Origin: Siphonodentalium dalli
Taxonomy: Eukaryota; Mollusca; Scaphopoda; Gadilida; Siphonodentaliidae
Direction of reading: 5' to 3'
DNA: 64,000 nucleotides
Assembly: GCA_032622095.1 (NCBI GenBank)
Contig: CP136061.1
Coordinates: 219,513,148 to 219,577,147, forward strand
Of this stretch, positions 45,166 through 56,386 are shown piece by piece; position 1 is the stretch's first letter, and the number at the start of each line of letters is the position of its first letter. A program made the position numbers and the translations under genes. The notes below the pieces were generated by a model. The model was given only the letters and a program-made list of their open reading frames with translations. It searched no databases and was not told where the DNA came from.

Positions 45166-45748
45166 CATTGCAATTAAATTGAAACTACAAAATGTTACTT
45201 TTCATATAGCCAACATAACAGTATTCATTACGTTAAGGCATTACATGGTTTATTCTTTGAACAATAATCATGACTTAAATCATAAATATTGTCGACCGGA
45301 TTCGGGTTGCTATGCCATTCGGGAAATGTCGGAAATTTACGTAAAACTGCAAATTTTCCTTAGCCACCTCCCGGAAACAACATAATTCATACCGTGAATA
45401 TCTTGAATGTTTATCATATAACTAAATAAACTTTTCTTTAGTATAGTAAATTAGTAGAAACATGTTCACGTAAACTGTAAGGTTACGTCATATGTTGTAT
45501 CCAAAGCGACGTCATATTGGCACGCGCATTTTCCCGCGAAAGTTATTGACGTTTTGACAGCGACGCGACATAGCACACAAAGCAGGCATAATGTTGGCAT
45601 GGTTCGCATTAGGTTTGGTTTGGTTGACGTTGTTTTATAGTGAATGGCTCCGAGTCCGCGCTGGTATAAATGTAGCTCCATGCAATTGTAATCAAACTGA
45701 TCAAATCCCAACCTATAAAATCACTATAGAATTTGTACAGGCACAAAC

Positions 45749-46364
45749 AAAACATGTTCTTGGAAATTGAATGTTCTTCCTTACTTATATTCTAATGATT
45801 TGGGTTGTGATTTGAAACAAACAAACAACCCAAATTATGAGGGGTAAACCCAAGTTCTCACTCATAACCCCAATTTCCAACCAAGGCCAAGGGTTGTGGA
45901 GGCGAGCACAACTAATATTTCATCCAAATTGAGAATTGGCATATGTGCCAGTCAAAAAAATGGCCCCGGGGAGCCACGATCGAAAGGCTGGAAGATACAT
46001 GTATGAGTACAATATGATAATTATGAGATACAGACCCAATCCCCCTACCACAAGCAACCAACTTCGTGTACGTAATTGGTTATAAGAAATATTTATAGTT
46101 AATTAAATCTTGACGTTCATATAAGTCAACACATATTAGTTTGAGTAGTGCAGGTCGTGACTGCACGGTCGTCCTTTTTTACATGGATTTCAATGCCATA
46201 ATTTCTTGTTTTCATGTTGATGGGGTATAGAAATTACTGACGTCACATACGCAATACCGTAAAACAACCCTTTTGGGTTGTGATTACCGCAGATGTGGAC
46301 AATTGACCCAATGCCAGTGGACTAATGAGGTAGATTAAGAGAGATATATTTCCAAGAACATTTT
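45749..46364. mobile_element. Candidate small element with ATGTTCTTGGAAAT inverted ends
   Basis: ATGTTCTTGGAAAT at about 45751 and its complement at about 46349-46362. Contains a hairpin (GATTTGGGTTGT against ACAACCCAAATT, about 45798-45837) and a second hairpin at 46148-46166. No coding frame. Target duplication not identified. Confidence 0.4.
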
Positions 46365-47685
46365 AATTTAATATAATATGAACACAAACTCAATTACACA
46401 TTACACGTAAGTTGACTCAATTACTCACATTACACGTAAGGTGACAATCATGTGTAGCGCATGCCAGTGTGAATTGTGCTATGGTAAAATGTGGCCGCAG
46501 CCATTACACTTGGTGCAAGTGGATGTTCATTCAGACTTGTCAGGTGACAAGGAGTCTCGAAAATAGGAGAGAGAATAACCAGCAACGAAGACGAGTGACA
46601 AACGATGAGAGTTCGACAGCTAAAGTTATTAATGCATATTTACGCTTGAGACAATGATTCAGCCATATATCGTGATTTCCAATCATAAAACCACTACACT
46701 GTCGGGGAAAATACGGTACATCTTTCGAATATTTTTTTAAAACAAACACGTATGTCAAAGGGACGTAACTCGCGTGGTAATAAACGAGATCTAACTTCCG
46801 GTCAGTTGCCGGGCCGCGGGCCGATAATGAACAGAGCTTTTCATTTTCATTGGTAACAATACGCTATTTGGAACGCCCCGAAAAACAGTATAAATGGCCT
46901 AGAGAACGCCCTATAAAGTGGTAATAATAATGAATAACGGAGATATTTGAAGAAGTGTTTTTAACGAAATAACGGAGATATTGGAAGAAGTGTATTAAAA
47001 GCGTACCCCTAGCCTCCACCAAGCATACTCCATAGAATTTGACTTTTTTACCAATTGTGGTGTTGCAAATTCTTTAATACGAATCTCCGTTATTTCGTCA
47101 AAGTACATTCTGTATGGAGTTATCACCCTTCAGATTAAATATGATACTCAATCGAAACCACGAGTGCCACATGTGGCCGTGATTATACACCAATCGCTAT
47201 GTAATCGTGAATATGTATATATATTTTTTATATAGGTGCAATATGAACAAATATTGGAATACGGATACTTAAATGTTTTCGTACCCCACAGTCAAATGGA
47301 TTATTTAGCCGTAACAGTGCCCCCTACCCACGTAATCGGCAACGGTGTGTATCTGTAGGTGACATAACCTGCTTAGAAAAGTTCACAATTTGATGAATTT
47401 TCGACAAAATATCTCACTTTTCATAATATTATGTACATCGTTTCTCTGTTTGATGGTGCAATAGAAATTTAAACCGGTCAATAGTAAACGGATATCCGGA
47501 CGGCTAATAATAATATAATCATCTGCACCCCATGGGTTGGAATTTTCCAATGTGCATCTCAATATTTCCAACTGTTAAAATGTTTCAGTGGTTCGAAATT
47601 TCCCAGATTTATCTATAAAAAAAAATGGGTCGAAAGTAGGAATCTATTTGACACCATCAGTAATGTCGATGTGGCGTTGGGTAGG
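46365..47685. other. No gene seen; dispersed 38-bp doublet at 46933-47002
   Basis: Apart from the doublet shared with 27304-27378 ('aacggagatatttgaagaag') this interval shows nothing recognisable. Confidence 0.45.
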
Positions 47686-47689
47686 CGGT

Positions 47690-47795
47690 GATTGGGATGC
47701 TCGACGTTTCGGCACCTGGACGTTTCGGCACTTGGGTTTGCAGCTCGGCACCTCGACCTTTCGGCACCCGATTATTCGCCACTTGTTAATTTTCG
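47690..47795 (+). repeat. Short degenerate 'cgacgtttcggcacctgg' array
   Basis: Four to five degenerate copies of a ~17-18-bp word ending in 'ttcggcac', the last decaying into 'attcgccac' and 'ttttcggccc'. It lies within a short frame that is unlikely to be coding. Confidence 0.75.
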
Positions 47796-47799
47796 GCCC

Positions 47800-49138
47800 A
47801 ACGAAACTATCAGTGATGACTGGAATTGATTATACTTTACTTCAATAACATGTTACAAAACATATAAAGTGGAATAAATTAGAACGACGGCGGTGAACAT
47901 ATAAATATCACGAGTCATACAGACATACACACTAAGATGTGACAATATCCGGTCCCAAAGTGCCCACTAAGTGAGAGAAAATTGTACACCCAACGTCTCG
48001 TTGTGCACGGAACAACAAAGAGCGTTACGTGTTAAACTATTCCTGATAACTGAGACGCTAAATAGCGTGTCTGTCATCTCTCCGAACCGTTTAAATCATT
48101 GATGTATTTGTATTACTTCTTCAAGCTTTATCGTGGCATAGACATTCCGCTTATTAGTACAATAATAACTTATTTACTGTTCTATGGATATATCTGCACT
48201 TGTATGTGAAATTGCATGTACTAGATCTATCTGTATATATATTCGTCAAGACATGTGCACATTATTCGATATTTGGAAATGTTTACTAATGTTAATAAAA
48301 CTCAGAGACCGTCGCTTCAAGTTCTTCATTAGTAAATATAACATTACCTGGTAACAAAAATGCTGACACAGTCGGATTATAATCTTATAAATCATGATTA
48401 TTATTATTAACAAATATTTCAATTTATATCGTTTTAATAACAGTCGGTCTCACAATGTCGTCACCGTTATAAAATGTTTGTCACTTAATGTATGCCTCAC
48501 GACAAAGCTACATAACCCATAATTTGTTTATTACACAGCATAGCTCATATCGATATTGAGTATGTTCATATCTTGGGTGTCAATAATCTGAATATTTGTT
48601 TCAGTGCTATGACAATTTCTAACCCTTATATACTGTCAAGTTTTCATTTAACTTTGGTATTTTATTGAACCAATACCACTGTAATAGTAATATACACATA
48701 TCAACGAACGGCTCTGACACGCAGAACTCTACCATGCACCGGAGAGCCACCAACTATGGAAACGTCCTGATTTTGTCCAACCAGAATGTGTAAATAAATT
48801 AATGGGAATCCGTATGGTTTTTCTCTGCTGATTGTCATCATATATGAAGAAACTAAGAAAATGAACAGTAGACAATTCCAATGTCGGAGTATATTTGAGA
48901 GTATGTTCGTAATATTTCTAAATACAGTTCAGGGTAGTGTTTGTTTTTCCTCAAATTATTGAATTTCTCGTTCAATATCTAATTTCTCTAAACCAGTTTC
49001 AATTTAGTCAATTAGATAAGTATTTGACTGACATGGGCGTTAGTGTTTCAAAAAGAATAGAGCAAAATACGGGAAAGTAATAGAGTGAGAATGTAAAATC
49101 AAGCGACGAGACGTCATGACGCCTGGCGACAAGATATA
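47800..49138. other. AT-rich stretch, no gene seen
   Basis: No coding frames, repeats or RNA folds recognised, apart from a MITE-like phrase at about 48018 ('aaagagcgttacgtgttaaa'). Confidence 0.45.
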
Positions 49139-50435
49139 TTGAGCAACACGATAAAAAAAACGTGGCTTGGGCTAGGGTGCACAATGTGTAAGATGTGGTT
49201 TGACGGCAAATGCCAGATCGTATCAAAGGAGATGTGGACCATTCTCGAAACTGAATGCTCATGTGAGGATTCACCGGTATATTTGTACTGCAAAATCTTT
49301 CGCACAAGAAAACTACTAGGGAGAATTCTACGGATTGGCAGGATGCAACGTGTAATGGAAAAAGTAACTTATATCTAATTCGAGATTGACTTGAAGAAAA
49401 AAAACTGGAAGAAACGGAAGCAGCTAGAGACAAGGAGGAGGCCGAGAAACCACAAGGAGCGGCATACGATGCTACCCAATCCGCGCCAAAGAAAGAATCG
49501 ACAAAGCATTGAACATGTACAGGAGAAATGAAGGTGAGAATCAGCAGAGAAGTAAAAACACCATAGCCCTCATAGAATCCACATACAAGAAAAGCACAGC
49601 TGCTATAGAGATGGAGACATGCAGAGTTTCATACTATTGTGAAAAAGAGTGGAAGACCACGGAGCTGAGAACATCATTAACGTTGTATGGCTTTGGGGAG
49701 AAGTCTAATGGTGATGGCAATCAGTGTATCATACACGGAAGACAGAAGTAAAAGACAGAAGAGTTATTAAAGCGCGATGGAAGTTTAAGGAGGTCAAGGG
49801 GAAAGCTACGTTTGCAAACAATATAAGTAAGAAGGATAGAGAAGACAGATAAATGTATGGAAGAAGCCAATAATCTAATCGCAGAATCCCCACACTGGTT
49901 CTACCAACTGCGGGGTCCTCCGTGGATAATAAAAGGGTAAACAAGTATAATAAAGAGGATTGGGGATCCGTAAATGTCAAAATGTAAATATGTTAAGAAA
50001 TTGCTCACAACCAACTGCACATGAGATGGAGAGACTAAAGAATTTTACGATGAATACCGACAACCTCTTAAATAAAATAGAAGACCACCAGGCCACACGT
50101 TGCACATATAAGGTGGCTTTATTTGATGGTGGCTTTTTTTTAGAAATGAAAATGTTTGTGCCGGGAACAACCACTGAACCAAACTTTGCTTCCAACTGTT
50201 TATATTAATAACATATTTGATTGGATACCAGGATAATAATTGACAAATTCTTAGTCGAATAAGGTGCATAAAAATGGTCGGATCTAGATTTTGGTCTCAA
50301 AATATGCGGAACAACATAACCAAAATGCGCTAGATTTCGGGACCTTTTATGATTCAAGACGTCCAGCTTGGTTCTGAATAACATCGAGCAAATCATCAAT
50401 GTGCATCGATATAGAACATTTACGTTCGAGTGTAT
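49139..50435 (+). mobile_element. LINE remnant: ORF1 with PHD-like zinc finger and start of ORF2
   Basis: ORF1 begins near 49170 with a Cys-x2-Cys...Cys...Cys pattern ('CTMCKMWFDGKCQIVSKEMW', then 'YCKIF') like the PHD-type finger found in ORF1 proteins of some non-LTR retrotransposons. A charged, coiled-coil-like middle follows (49400-49750, frameshifted), ending 'YQLRGPPWIIKG' then stop at about 49940. ORF2 starts near 50025 with 'MNTDNLLNKIEDH', which resembles the first strand of a LINE endonuclease domain, but is soon lost. Frames change at least three times, so the copy is dead. The paralogous copy at 30239 has an extra internal deletion. Confidence 0.75.
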
Positions 50436-51213
50436 CTACTATCTATTTTGGGACTTCTGTCTGTCTGTCTGTCTGTCTGTTTGTTTGTTTGTTTGTTTGT
50501 TAGCAATGGCCGGGAAAACTGCAAGACAGATTTTGACGAAATTTGATACCTAGGGATACTTTTGTCCGGGGAGTGTTTTGGACGGGTCAAATCGTGACTC
50601 CGACCTGACCTTGACCTTCAAAATGGTCAATTCAAGGTCAAATCGCGCTTTTCGACGAAATTTTTATACATAGGGGTACTTTTGTCCGAGGAGTGTTTTG
50701 GACGGGTCAAATCGTGACCCGACCTGACCTTGACCTTCAAAATGGTCAATTCGAGGTCAAACCGCGCCTTTCGACGGATTTCGACGAAATTTGATACCTA
50801 GGGATACTTTTGTTCGGGGAGTGTTTTGAATGGGTCAAATCGTGACCCCGACCTGACCTTGACCTTCAAAATGGTCAATTCAAGGTCAAATCGCGCCTTT
50901 CGATGGATTTCGACGAAATTTTATACCTAGGGATGCTTTTGTCCGGGGAGTGTTTTGGACGGGCCAAATCGTGACCCCGACCTGACATTGACCTTCAAAA
51001 TGGTCAATTCGAGGTCAAATCGCGCCTTTCGACGGATTTCGACGAAATTTGATACCTAGGGATACTTTTGTCCGGGGAGTGTTTTGGACGGGTCAAATCG
51101 TGATCCCGACCTGACCTTGACCTTCAAAATGGTCAATTCAAGGTCAAATCGCGCCTTTCGACGGATGAAAACAGAGGGGAAACAGCCCGGACGAAGTCGG
51201 GTCACCTTGCTAG
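50436..51213 (+). mobile_element. HINE-like element, complete, with five ~125-bp core units
   Basis: 5' end CTACTATCTATTTTGGGACT after a host T, then (CTGT)n and (GTTT)n. Five tandem units follow, marked by 'gtccggggagtgttttggac' at about 50563, 50685, 50812, 50940 and 51070. Then comes a 3' hairpin (CCCG-GAC-gaa-GTC-GGG at 51185-51200) and the CTAG end at 51213, followed by T. The related locus at 31100 lacks the whole element, which confirms both boundaries. Confidence 0.85.
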
Positions 51214-51222
51214 TGTAATATA

Positions 51223-51686
51223 AAGGCCCTTCCACACGGCGTTGCCGCACAACGCGCTTTTCTGTGGCAACTGCGTTTTCTGCGGAGACGGCATTTTCTG
51301 CGGCGACGGCGTTTTCTGCGGTTACTCGTATGTCTCCGTTTATATCATGGTTATATTGTTATTCGCGTATTTTTGCATGGTGAAGCGATGCACAATTACT
51401 GTCCAAAACTGACCTATAGACTGAAAACTGCTGTGTTTCCGATGCATGTCTTCGTTCTATACGGTCACTGAAAACGGCGGAATTTACCGAACAACCGCAG
51501 ACAAAAAGTCGCGGTAGGCGTACCGCCGGATTAGGACACCGATATAATCCTGCGGCAGCGTTTTCTGCGTTTTCTGCGATGTCGCCAACATCGCACGCCG
51601 TGTGCAAGCACCCATTGCATACAGTATGTTCTAAGTTGGCGCATCGCGCGGCATGCCGCGCCATAAACGCCGTGTGGAAGGGCCTT
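51223..51686. mobile_element. MITE with AAGGCCCTTCCACACGGC inverted ends
   Basis: Perfect terminal inverted repeats of about 21 bp at 51223 and ending 51686. The interior is rich in 'gcgttttctgcggcgacggc' words. An incomplete copy is at 31109-31375. No clear target duplication, no coding capacity. An hAT-like origin is plausible but unproven. Confidence 0.8.
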
Positions 51687-51689
51687 CAT

Positions 51690-52343
51690 GAGAAGTAGAA
51701 ATAATAAGCGGTAAATAGACCAAAGAACAGCAATCCTGGTCCAGAAATGGCTGCCAAAATGGCCAGTATCTAAGGAAATTTTACGATGACAGAAAAAGCT
51801 TGAATATTCGGCCGAGTTGGTAAATGTCTGCCCCAAAACGACAGAAACGCCATTCGCACATCGCATATATCTGAAGGAATTGCTTATATAATATAGCCAA
51901 CACAAAATGAGACAAACGCCCTAGATATTTTATAGTGTCATTTCGGCTTTTGATTTGGACGAGCATGGCAATCTGTATCTGCATGGTTACGTCCAATTAA
52001 GGAGCCACTACTGGTGCACGTGGATTGATGGGCAGCAGTTGTTGCTGTTATGCGCGACGTAAAAAACGTGCTGCTCTGTCGATGTTTTCAGTTTAGCGGT
52101 GAAGTGCCTTCGCTTGACCACAGCGTGATCCATGTGGTTCCATTCTAGTGTGGTCTTTGTGTTATTTATTTGTACCAGGAACCGCTTGCGGGTAAACTGG
52201 ATTGGCTGTGTCCGTCTTTACGTCCGTCATGACATGGACATGTCTCTCAGTCATGGTTTATTGGAACTCGATGAAATTTGGATCGAGGTTCTCCATCGGG
52301 AATACTTTCAAAAGATGGTCCAATAACGTTGTCGTCACTGCAT
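51690..52343. other. No gene seen
   Basis: Short overlapping frames only; no recognised repeats or RNA. Confidence 0.45.
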
Positions 52344-52645
52344 CAAATTTGGAATTTAATTTCATGTCAGCATCACGTATTTGCCATTAAATGTCTAGAT
52401 TTACGGCATATACGGATCACGTAAATTTCCATTAATTTGAAATATACGTGCATGGGATTTACGTGGGATTTACTACACGTATTCTTCAACATTTACGTGG
52501 AAATTGCGTGTACCTAAATCCCACGTATATCAGCGTATATGTAAAATGAAAATTTACAAGATATATGCCATTAATCTAGACATTTAATGGAAGATACGTG
52601 ACGTTTAAACGGAATTAAATTTCAAATATACGTGCAATTTAAGCA
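52344..52645. mobile_element. Palindromic MITE-like element rich in ACGTG/TACGT words
   Basis: The left half ('ttggaatttaatttcatgtc', 'attaaatgtctagattta') and the complement of the right half ('tgaaatttaattccg', 'attaaatgtctagattaat') match over about 130-150 bp each. 'acacgtattcttcaac' marks the centre. Related ACGTAAAT-type words recur at 53050-53160. Confidence 0.7.
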
Positions 52646-53603
52646 CCAATTATATTCGAAATAACACATAATAGAGGGAAATATGTGGTTGGTACGATAA
52701 AATCATAAAAAAATTCAAAAATAGGAAAATTAAAAAGTGGATAGTGGCTGGGAAATAGAAGATATAAATTCTCACACCGCAAGCATGTCCACATCACTTT
52801 CTCCAAATCGGTGTGGCGCCTTTTATACTATCCTATCTGATAATGCTCGCTCTCCAAATATGTGTGGCGCCTTTGCAGTACACTGAAGTTGATTCTTCAT
52901 ACAAACGTGTAAGGTGTTAAAGCAGCGGGAAGGTTAATATAAACGCCGCCGGTAACCAGAGATCTGAGTTATGTAACACCCGATGTGGTCAGTTATAGCG
53001 GCTACCACGCTGTCAATTATTGCAAGTTGCCTTTGCCTCTTGGGTTGCCAGATGTCGGAGTTTACGTGCATTTACGAGGGGTCAAAACTCCAAGTTTAAA
53101 GATTTTCCATATTTCAGAATAAACGGGCCGTAAATGTCATCCATCGAAAATACGTGATATCGCCATATCTGTAAACGTAACATTTCATCCAGTGCGTGTT
53201 TTCCGTTTTAGAACCATCCGAATCTGGAAACAATGGTGGGTTTCTTGATATCTGAGCAAGGGTTGTCCATTCTAGAGTAACTATGGAATATTTGTCGCAT
53301 TCTGATTGGTCTAGATCTGCTAAATTTAGTTTTAATTCACCAGAATCGTCCACTGAAGCGTGCACCAATTTTGAATAGAGCAAGTAACGATTCGTAAAGT
53401 TGTTGCGATCAACGATATACGATTAACATGAATTATTATGTTCAGAGTAACCCCATGTAACGCATCCAGAAATTTGATCACCCAGATAGGATATCTCACT
53501 CGATAGCATACCATGTAGATAACGAGCGATTGATAAGAAATTAACAAGAAAAAAAACTGTATAAATATAAGAAACTAGCTGAATAAATATGAGAAACTGA
53601 CTT

Positions 53604-53605
<2 letters not shown>
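52646..53605. other. No gene seen; short direct repeat 'ctccaaat.tgtgtggcgcc'
   Basis: 'ctccaaat' plus 'gtgtggcgcctttt' occurs at about 52801 and 52852. Nothing else recognised. Confidence 0.45.

Positions 53606-53653
<48 letters not shown>
53606..53653. repeat. (AT)n microsatellite
   Basis: About 48 bp of uninterrupted AT dinucleotide. Confidence 0.97.
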
Positions 53654-53655
<2 letters not shown>

Positions 53656-53739
53656 TCTTTCCAATTAGTTTATATTTGACCTAACTATTGGCATTGGTTC
53701 ATTTTGGACTTTAATATTTTGATAATTGATTCTGGAATA

Positions 53740-54060
53740 AGCCCATAGTGGACTTATGCCCGTTATTCCGTTGGATGGCGCGGGCCACAGTGGAAACAAA
53801 TATATAAAGAGCGTCCATATCTGCGGCAACATATACTCGTGCAAATATGTTCATAATGGACTTATTTGATTCTGAAACAGGCCCATATTGAGTTTAATTT
53901 AATTGTTTTTATTTATATGAATAATGTTTATTAAATCAAAATTTTGAAAAACTAACGCCGTTATAAACCCGCCAGGGTATCCTGGGTCACCACACCAAAT
54001 TTGGCTGAAGTCGGACCAGCAGTCTGTGTTAAAAATCTGGACAGACAGACAGACATACAG
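53740..54060. repeat. Dispersed repeat fragment with GACA microsatellite
   Basis: 'ggatggcgcgggccacagtg' and 'tactcgtgcaaatatgttca' are inverted relatives of 23190-23290. 'aaaactaacgccgttat' and 'caccacaccaaatttggctg' are inverted relatives of 41060-41135. 'gacagacagacagacataca' resembles the HINE microsatellite. Probably another Helentron-derived family. Confidence 0.55.
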
Positions 54061-54403
54061 ATCCTACATTGTTATATATACACCTAAAGTAGGTTGCATT
54101 TGTGTTATTGAGAGGTATGTCGCGGTTGTCATTCGAGTACACCTTGTATGAACCGCGATCAATGTGCCCAACGGCCACAGCGCTAGACACTTCAAAAATC
54201 ACACCCAAACTAAAATTCATTTCTTAAATGATTGCAGCTATAGGCACTGCCCCACGAACCCTAGTCGAATTGTCGACGTCGTAATTATGTTAATGGTCCG
54301 TCCGTCCGTCTGTCTGTCCTTGTCGACTTATAATTTGACGATTATTTTGGTTTCCGGGTGATAATTTTGATTAAGTTATCTGCTAATTTAAAAATTTGAC
54401 ATA

Positions 54404-54640
54404 GATAGATAGATAGATTTTATTTGTACAATAAACATAGCATATTACAGTTAAACTAAAGATACAAAATTAATGATATTGTACAGGGACTGCATGGCCA
54501 ATACTGACCGTCTTCCTGCAGTCCCTTAAATAAATAACAAATTATCCACTACCTGGCGGTAATTGTCAAATAATAAGTATATATATAAGTATATATATAT
54601 ATAATATATATAATATAATATGATATAATATAGAATAATA
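54404..54640 (-). mobile_element. LINE/SINE 3' tail inserted upstream of GPCR gene 2
   Basis: The complement ends ...TTGTACAAATAAAATCTATC(TATC)n, a typical 3' tail of non-LTR elements. Block A is uninterrupted at this point ('acatatggattactc' at 34226), so this is a precise filled/empty site pair. The distal part is AT-microsatellite-like. Confidence 0.7.
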
Positions 54641-55015
54641 TGGATTACTCGTTATGGCTCTTTGTTGAAATTACAACGAGCGTAATTGTCACGCCCTAGC
54701 GATGCTCTTGTTACTACAATAGTCTCTAGTGGTCACAACAATTGATTTTTTTTCAAATTGCTTTTTGAATAGGACTAATGCAGACGGTGAGCGTTAGTGG
54801 TGTACACATTAGGATTTTTGTTCGGGTGGAGTGCGCGGCGGAGCTACACAATGAAAGTCATTTTTGTTTCAGTACAATCACTTTCCGTTCTTGCCTCTAT
54901 CGACACAAGAATCGTACATAATTAGCGCCACAGTAAAGGTTAGTGCCATTTTGATGAAGATTCCATCTGGCCCGGAAAAGGATTACACATAATGTACTAG
55001 GATCCTGATGGTAAA

Positions 55016-56122
55016 ATGGAACTTTCGCTAAGAAACACAACAATGGAAAGTCAACTGTCATTTGCCGAGAATTCAACAATCAATGGTACAGTGACAGAAA
55101 ACAGGAATGTCACTTTAAGCTTTATTCAATTCCTACTTTTATTCGTTGGAACTATCGGGAATATTTTGACATTGATTGTATTTACTCGTCCGGCGATGAG
55201 ATTAAGACGATCGTCGTTGTTGTTTCTGGTTCTGGCAATAGGAGACATTTTTGTACTGTACTTTAGTTTGTTATTCGATGCGATCAACAGAATAGCGCGT
55301 TGGCACATCAGTATGGTGAATGACGCATCTTGTAGAGTATACTTATTTCTTCAGTATTCTGCTGCCGATATCTGCGTTTGGATCCTCGTTGTGTTGGCTC
55401 TCGATCGAACCGTTCACGTGTGTTGTAAACTGAATAGCTCCTTCTTTTCCAGCAAGAAATCAGTTGTCTGTGAAATCGTTTTCGTAATAATTGGAAGTAT
55501 GCTGGTGAATTGTCATCTTATATATGGAAGGCAATTGACTGATGGTACTGATAATCACGTAAGGTGTGTCACTACCGGGACACCAGAGTATATCTGGTTT
55601 ATGGACAACGTCTGGTTTTGGGTGGATGTTGTCAAGTTTTCATTTGTTCCAATCATAATTATAGCATTATGCAACTCTCTACTTATTTTCCATATCAGGA
55701 AATCACAAAGAGCATTGAAATATTTCACTGGGAGCCACCGTCAAGGAAGACAAGGTAAAAAAGCGACATCATCGACTTCACTGATGCTAATAGCCACGAG
55801 TTTCCAACTCCTGGTGACAACAACGCCACTCTCCTTAATAATGGCTAGCATCCAAGATGTAACTTTTTTCAGGACCACTGTTGGTGGTGTTCTTATAACA
55901 CTGAACAGAGCTAATAACTGCCTGAATTTCTTTACGTATATTATAAGCGGCAAGAAATTTAGATCCGAACTTGGGCGTGTTCTGAAACGAAGAGGTCCGC
56001 ACACGACACCGACAGAGTCGGCTAGCACACGTCAAACAGAGCAACCAATGAGTGAACAACATCCGCATCCTGGAGTCGATAACCAGAATAACATGATGAC
56101 CACCACCCTGAATACACCATAA
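55016..56122 (+). CDS. Rhodopsin-family GPCR, peptide-receptor-like (paralogue 2)
   Basis: 368 residues, one exon, collinear with paralogue 1 without gaps; I count about 43 differences (~88% identity). All landmarks are kept: N-glycan sequons (one changed from TTN to TIN context), GN48-49, D77, C106/C184, DRT at 130-132, P212, TTP at 269-271, NFFTY at 304-308, GKKFR helix 8. Changes concentrate in the second extracellular loop (residues 168-198) and in TM6-loop 3-TM7 (272-294), whereas the intracellular loops are almost invariant, so ligand preference may differ while G-protein coupling is conserved. The frame is intact, with no sign of decay. The C-tail duplication is shared with paralogue 1. 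Upstream TTTTGTTTCAG (about 54861-54871) may be a 5'-UTR splice acceptor. Confidence 0.93.
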   Translation: MELSLRNTTMESQLSFAENSTINGTVTENRNVTLSFIQFLLLFVGTIGNILTLIVFTRPAMRLRRSSLLFLVLAIGDIFVLYFSLLFDAINRIARWHISMVNDASCRVYLFLQYSAADICVWILVVLALDRTVHVCCKLNSSFFSSKKSVVCEIVFVIIGSMLVNCHLIYGRQLTDGTDNHVRCVTTGTPEYIWFMDNVWFWVDVVKFSFVPIIIIALCNSLLIFHIRKSQRALKYFTGSHRQGRQGKKATSSTSLMLIATSFQLLVTTTPLSLIMASIQDVTFFRTTVGGVLITLNRANNCLNFFTYIISGKKFRSELGRVLKRRGPHTTPTESASTRQTEQPMSEQHPHPGVDNQNNMMTTTLNTP

Positions 56123-56386
56123 CAGAGTATATGGAACACCATGTTCTGTTGAAAAGATGTCTCTTCGGATTATCATTTTAAGTCCAAACGAAGAAGTCCA
56201 CACACAATAACTGCAGAGTCTTTTAGCACACGACAAACAGAGCAACCAATGAGTGGACAACATCCGCATCCTGGAGTCGATAACCAGAATAACATGATGA
56301 CCACCACCCTGAATACACCATAACAGAGTATATGGAACACTATGTTCTGTTGAAAAGATGTCTCTTCGGATTATCATTCAATCCAA
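55985..56386 (+). repeat. 201-bp C-tail tandem duplication, gene 2
   Basis: Same duplication as at 35532, offset exactly 201 bp (55985 and 56186). Here the distal copy, though after the stop, has kept its frame and lacks the one-base insertion seen in gene 1. Confidence 0.92.

Larger units (their letters stand above)
44690..45560. promoter_or_regulatory. Possible promoter-type region (CRE, E2F, YY1-like motifs)
   Basis: Two CRE-like sites (ATTACGTCAT at about 44709, GTGACGTAAT at about 44747), a further GACGTCAT at about 45509, a perfect palindromic E2F site TTTCCCGCGAAA at about 45530, and several CCGCCATCTTG (YY1-like) words at 45105-45155. GTTGCTATGG (X-box-like half) occurs at about 44729. 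The density of CpG-containing motifs is unusual here, but no adjacent gene was identified, so this is a weak prediction. Confidence 0.25.
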
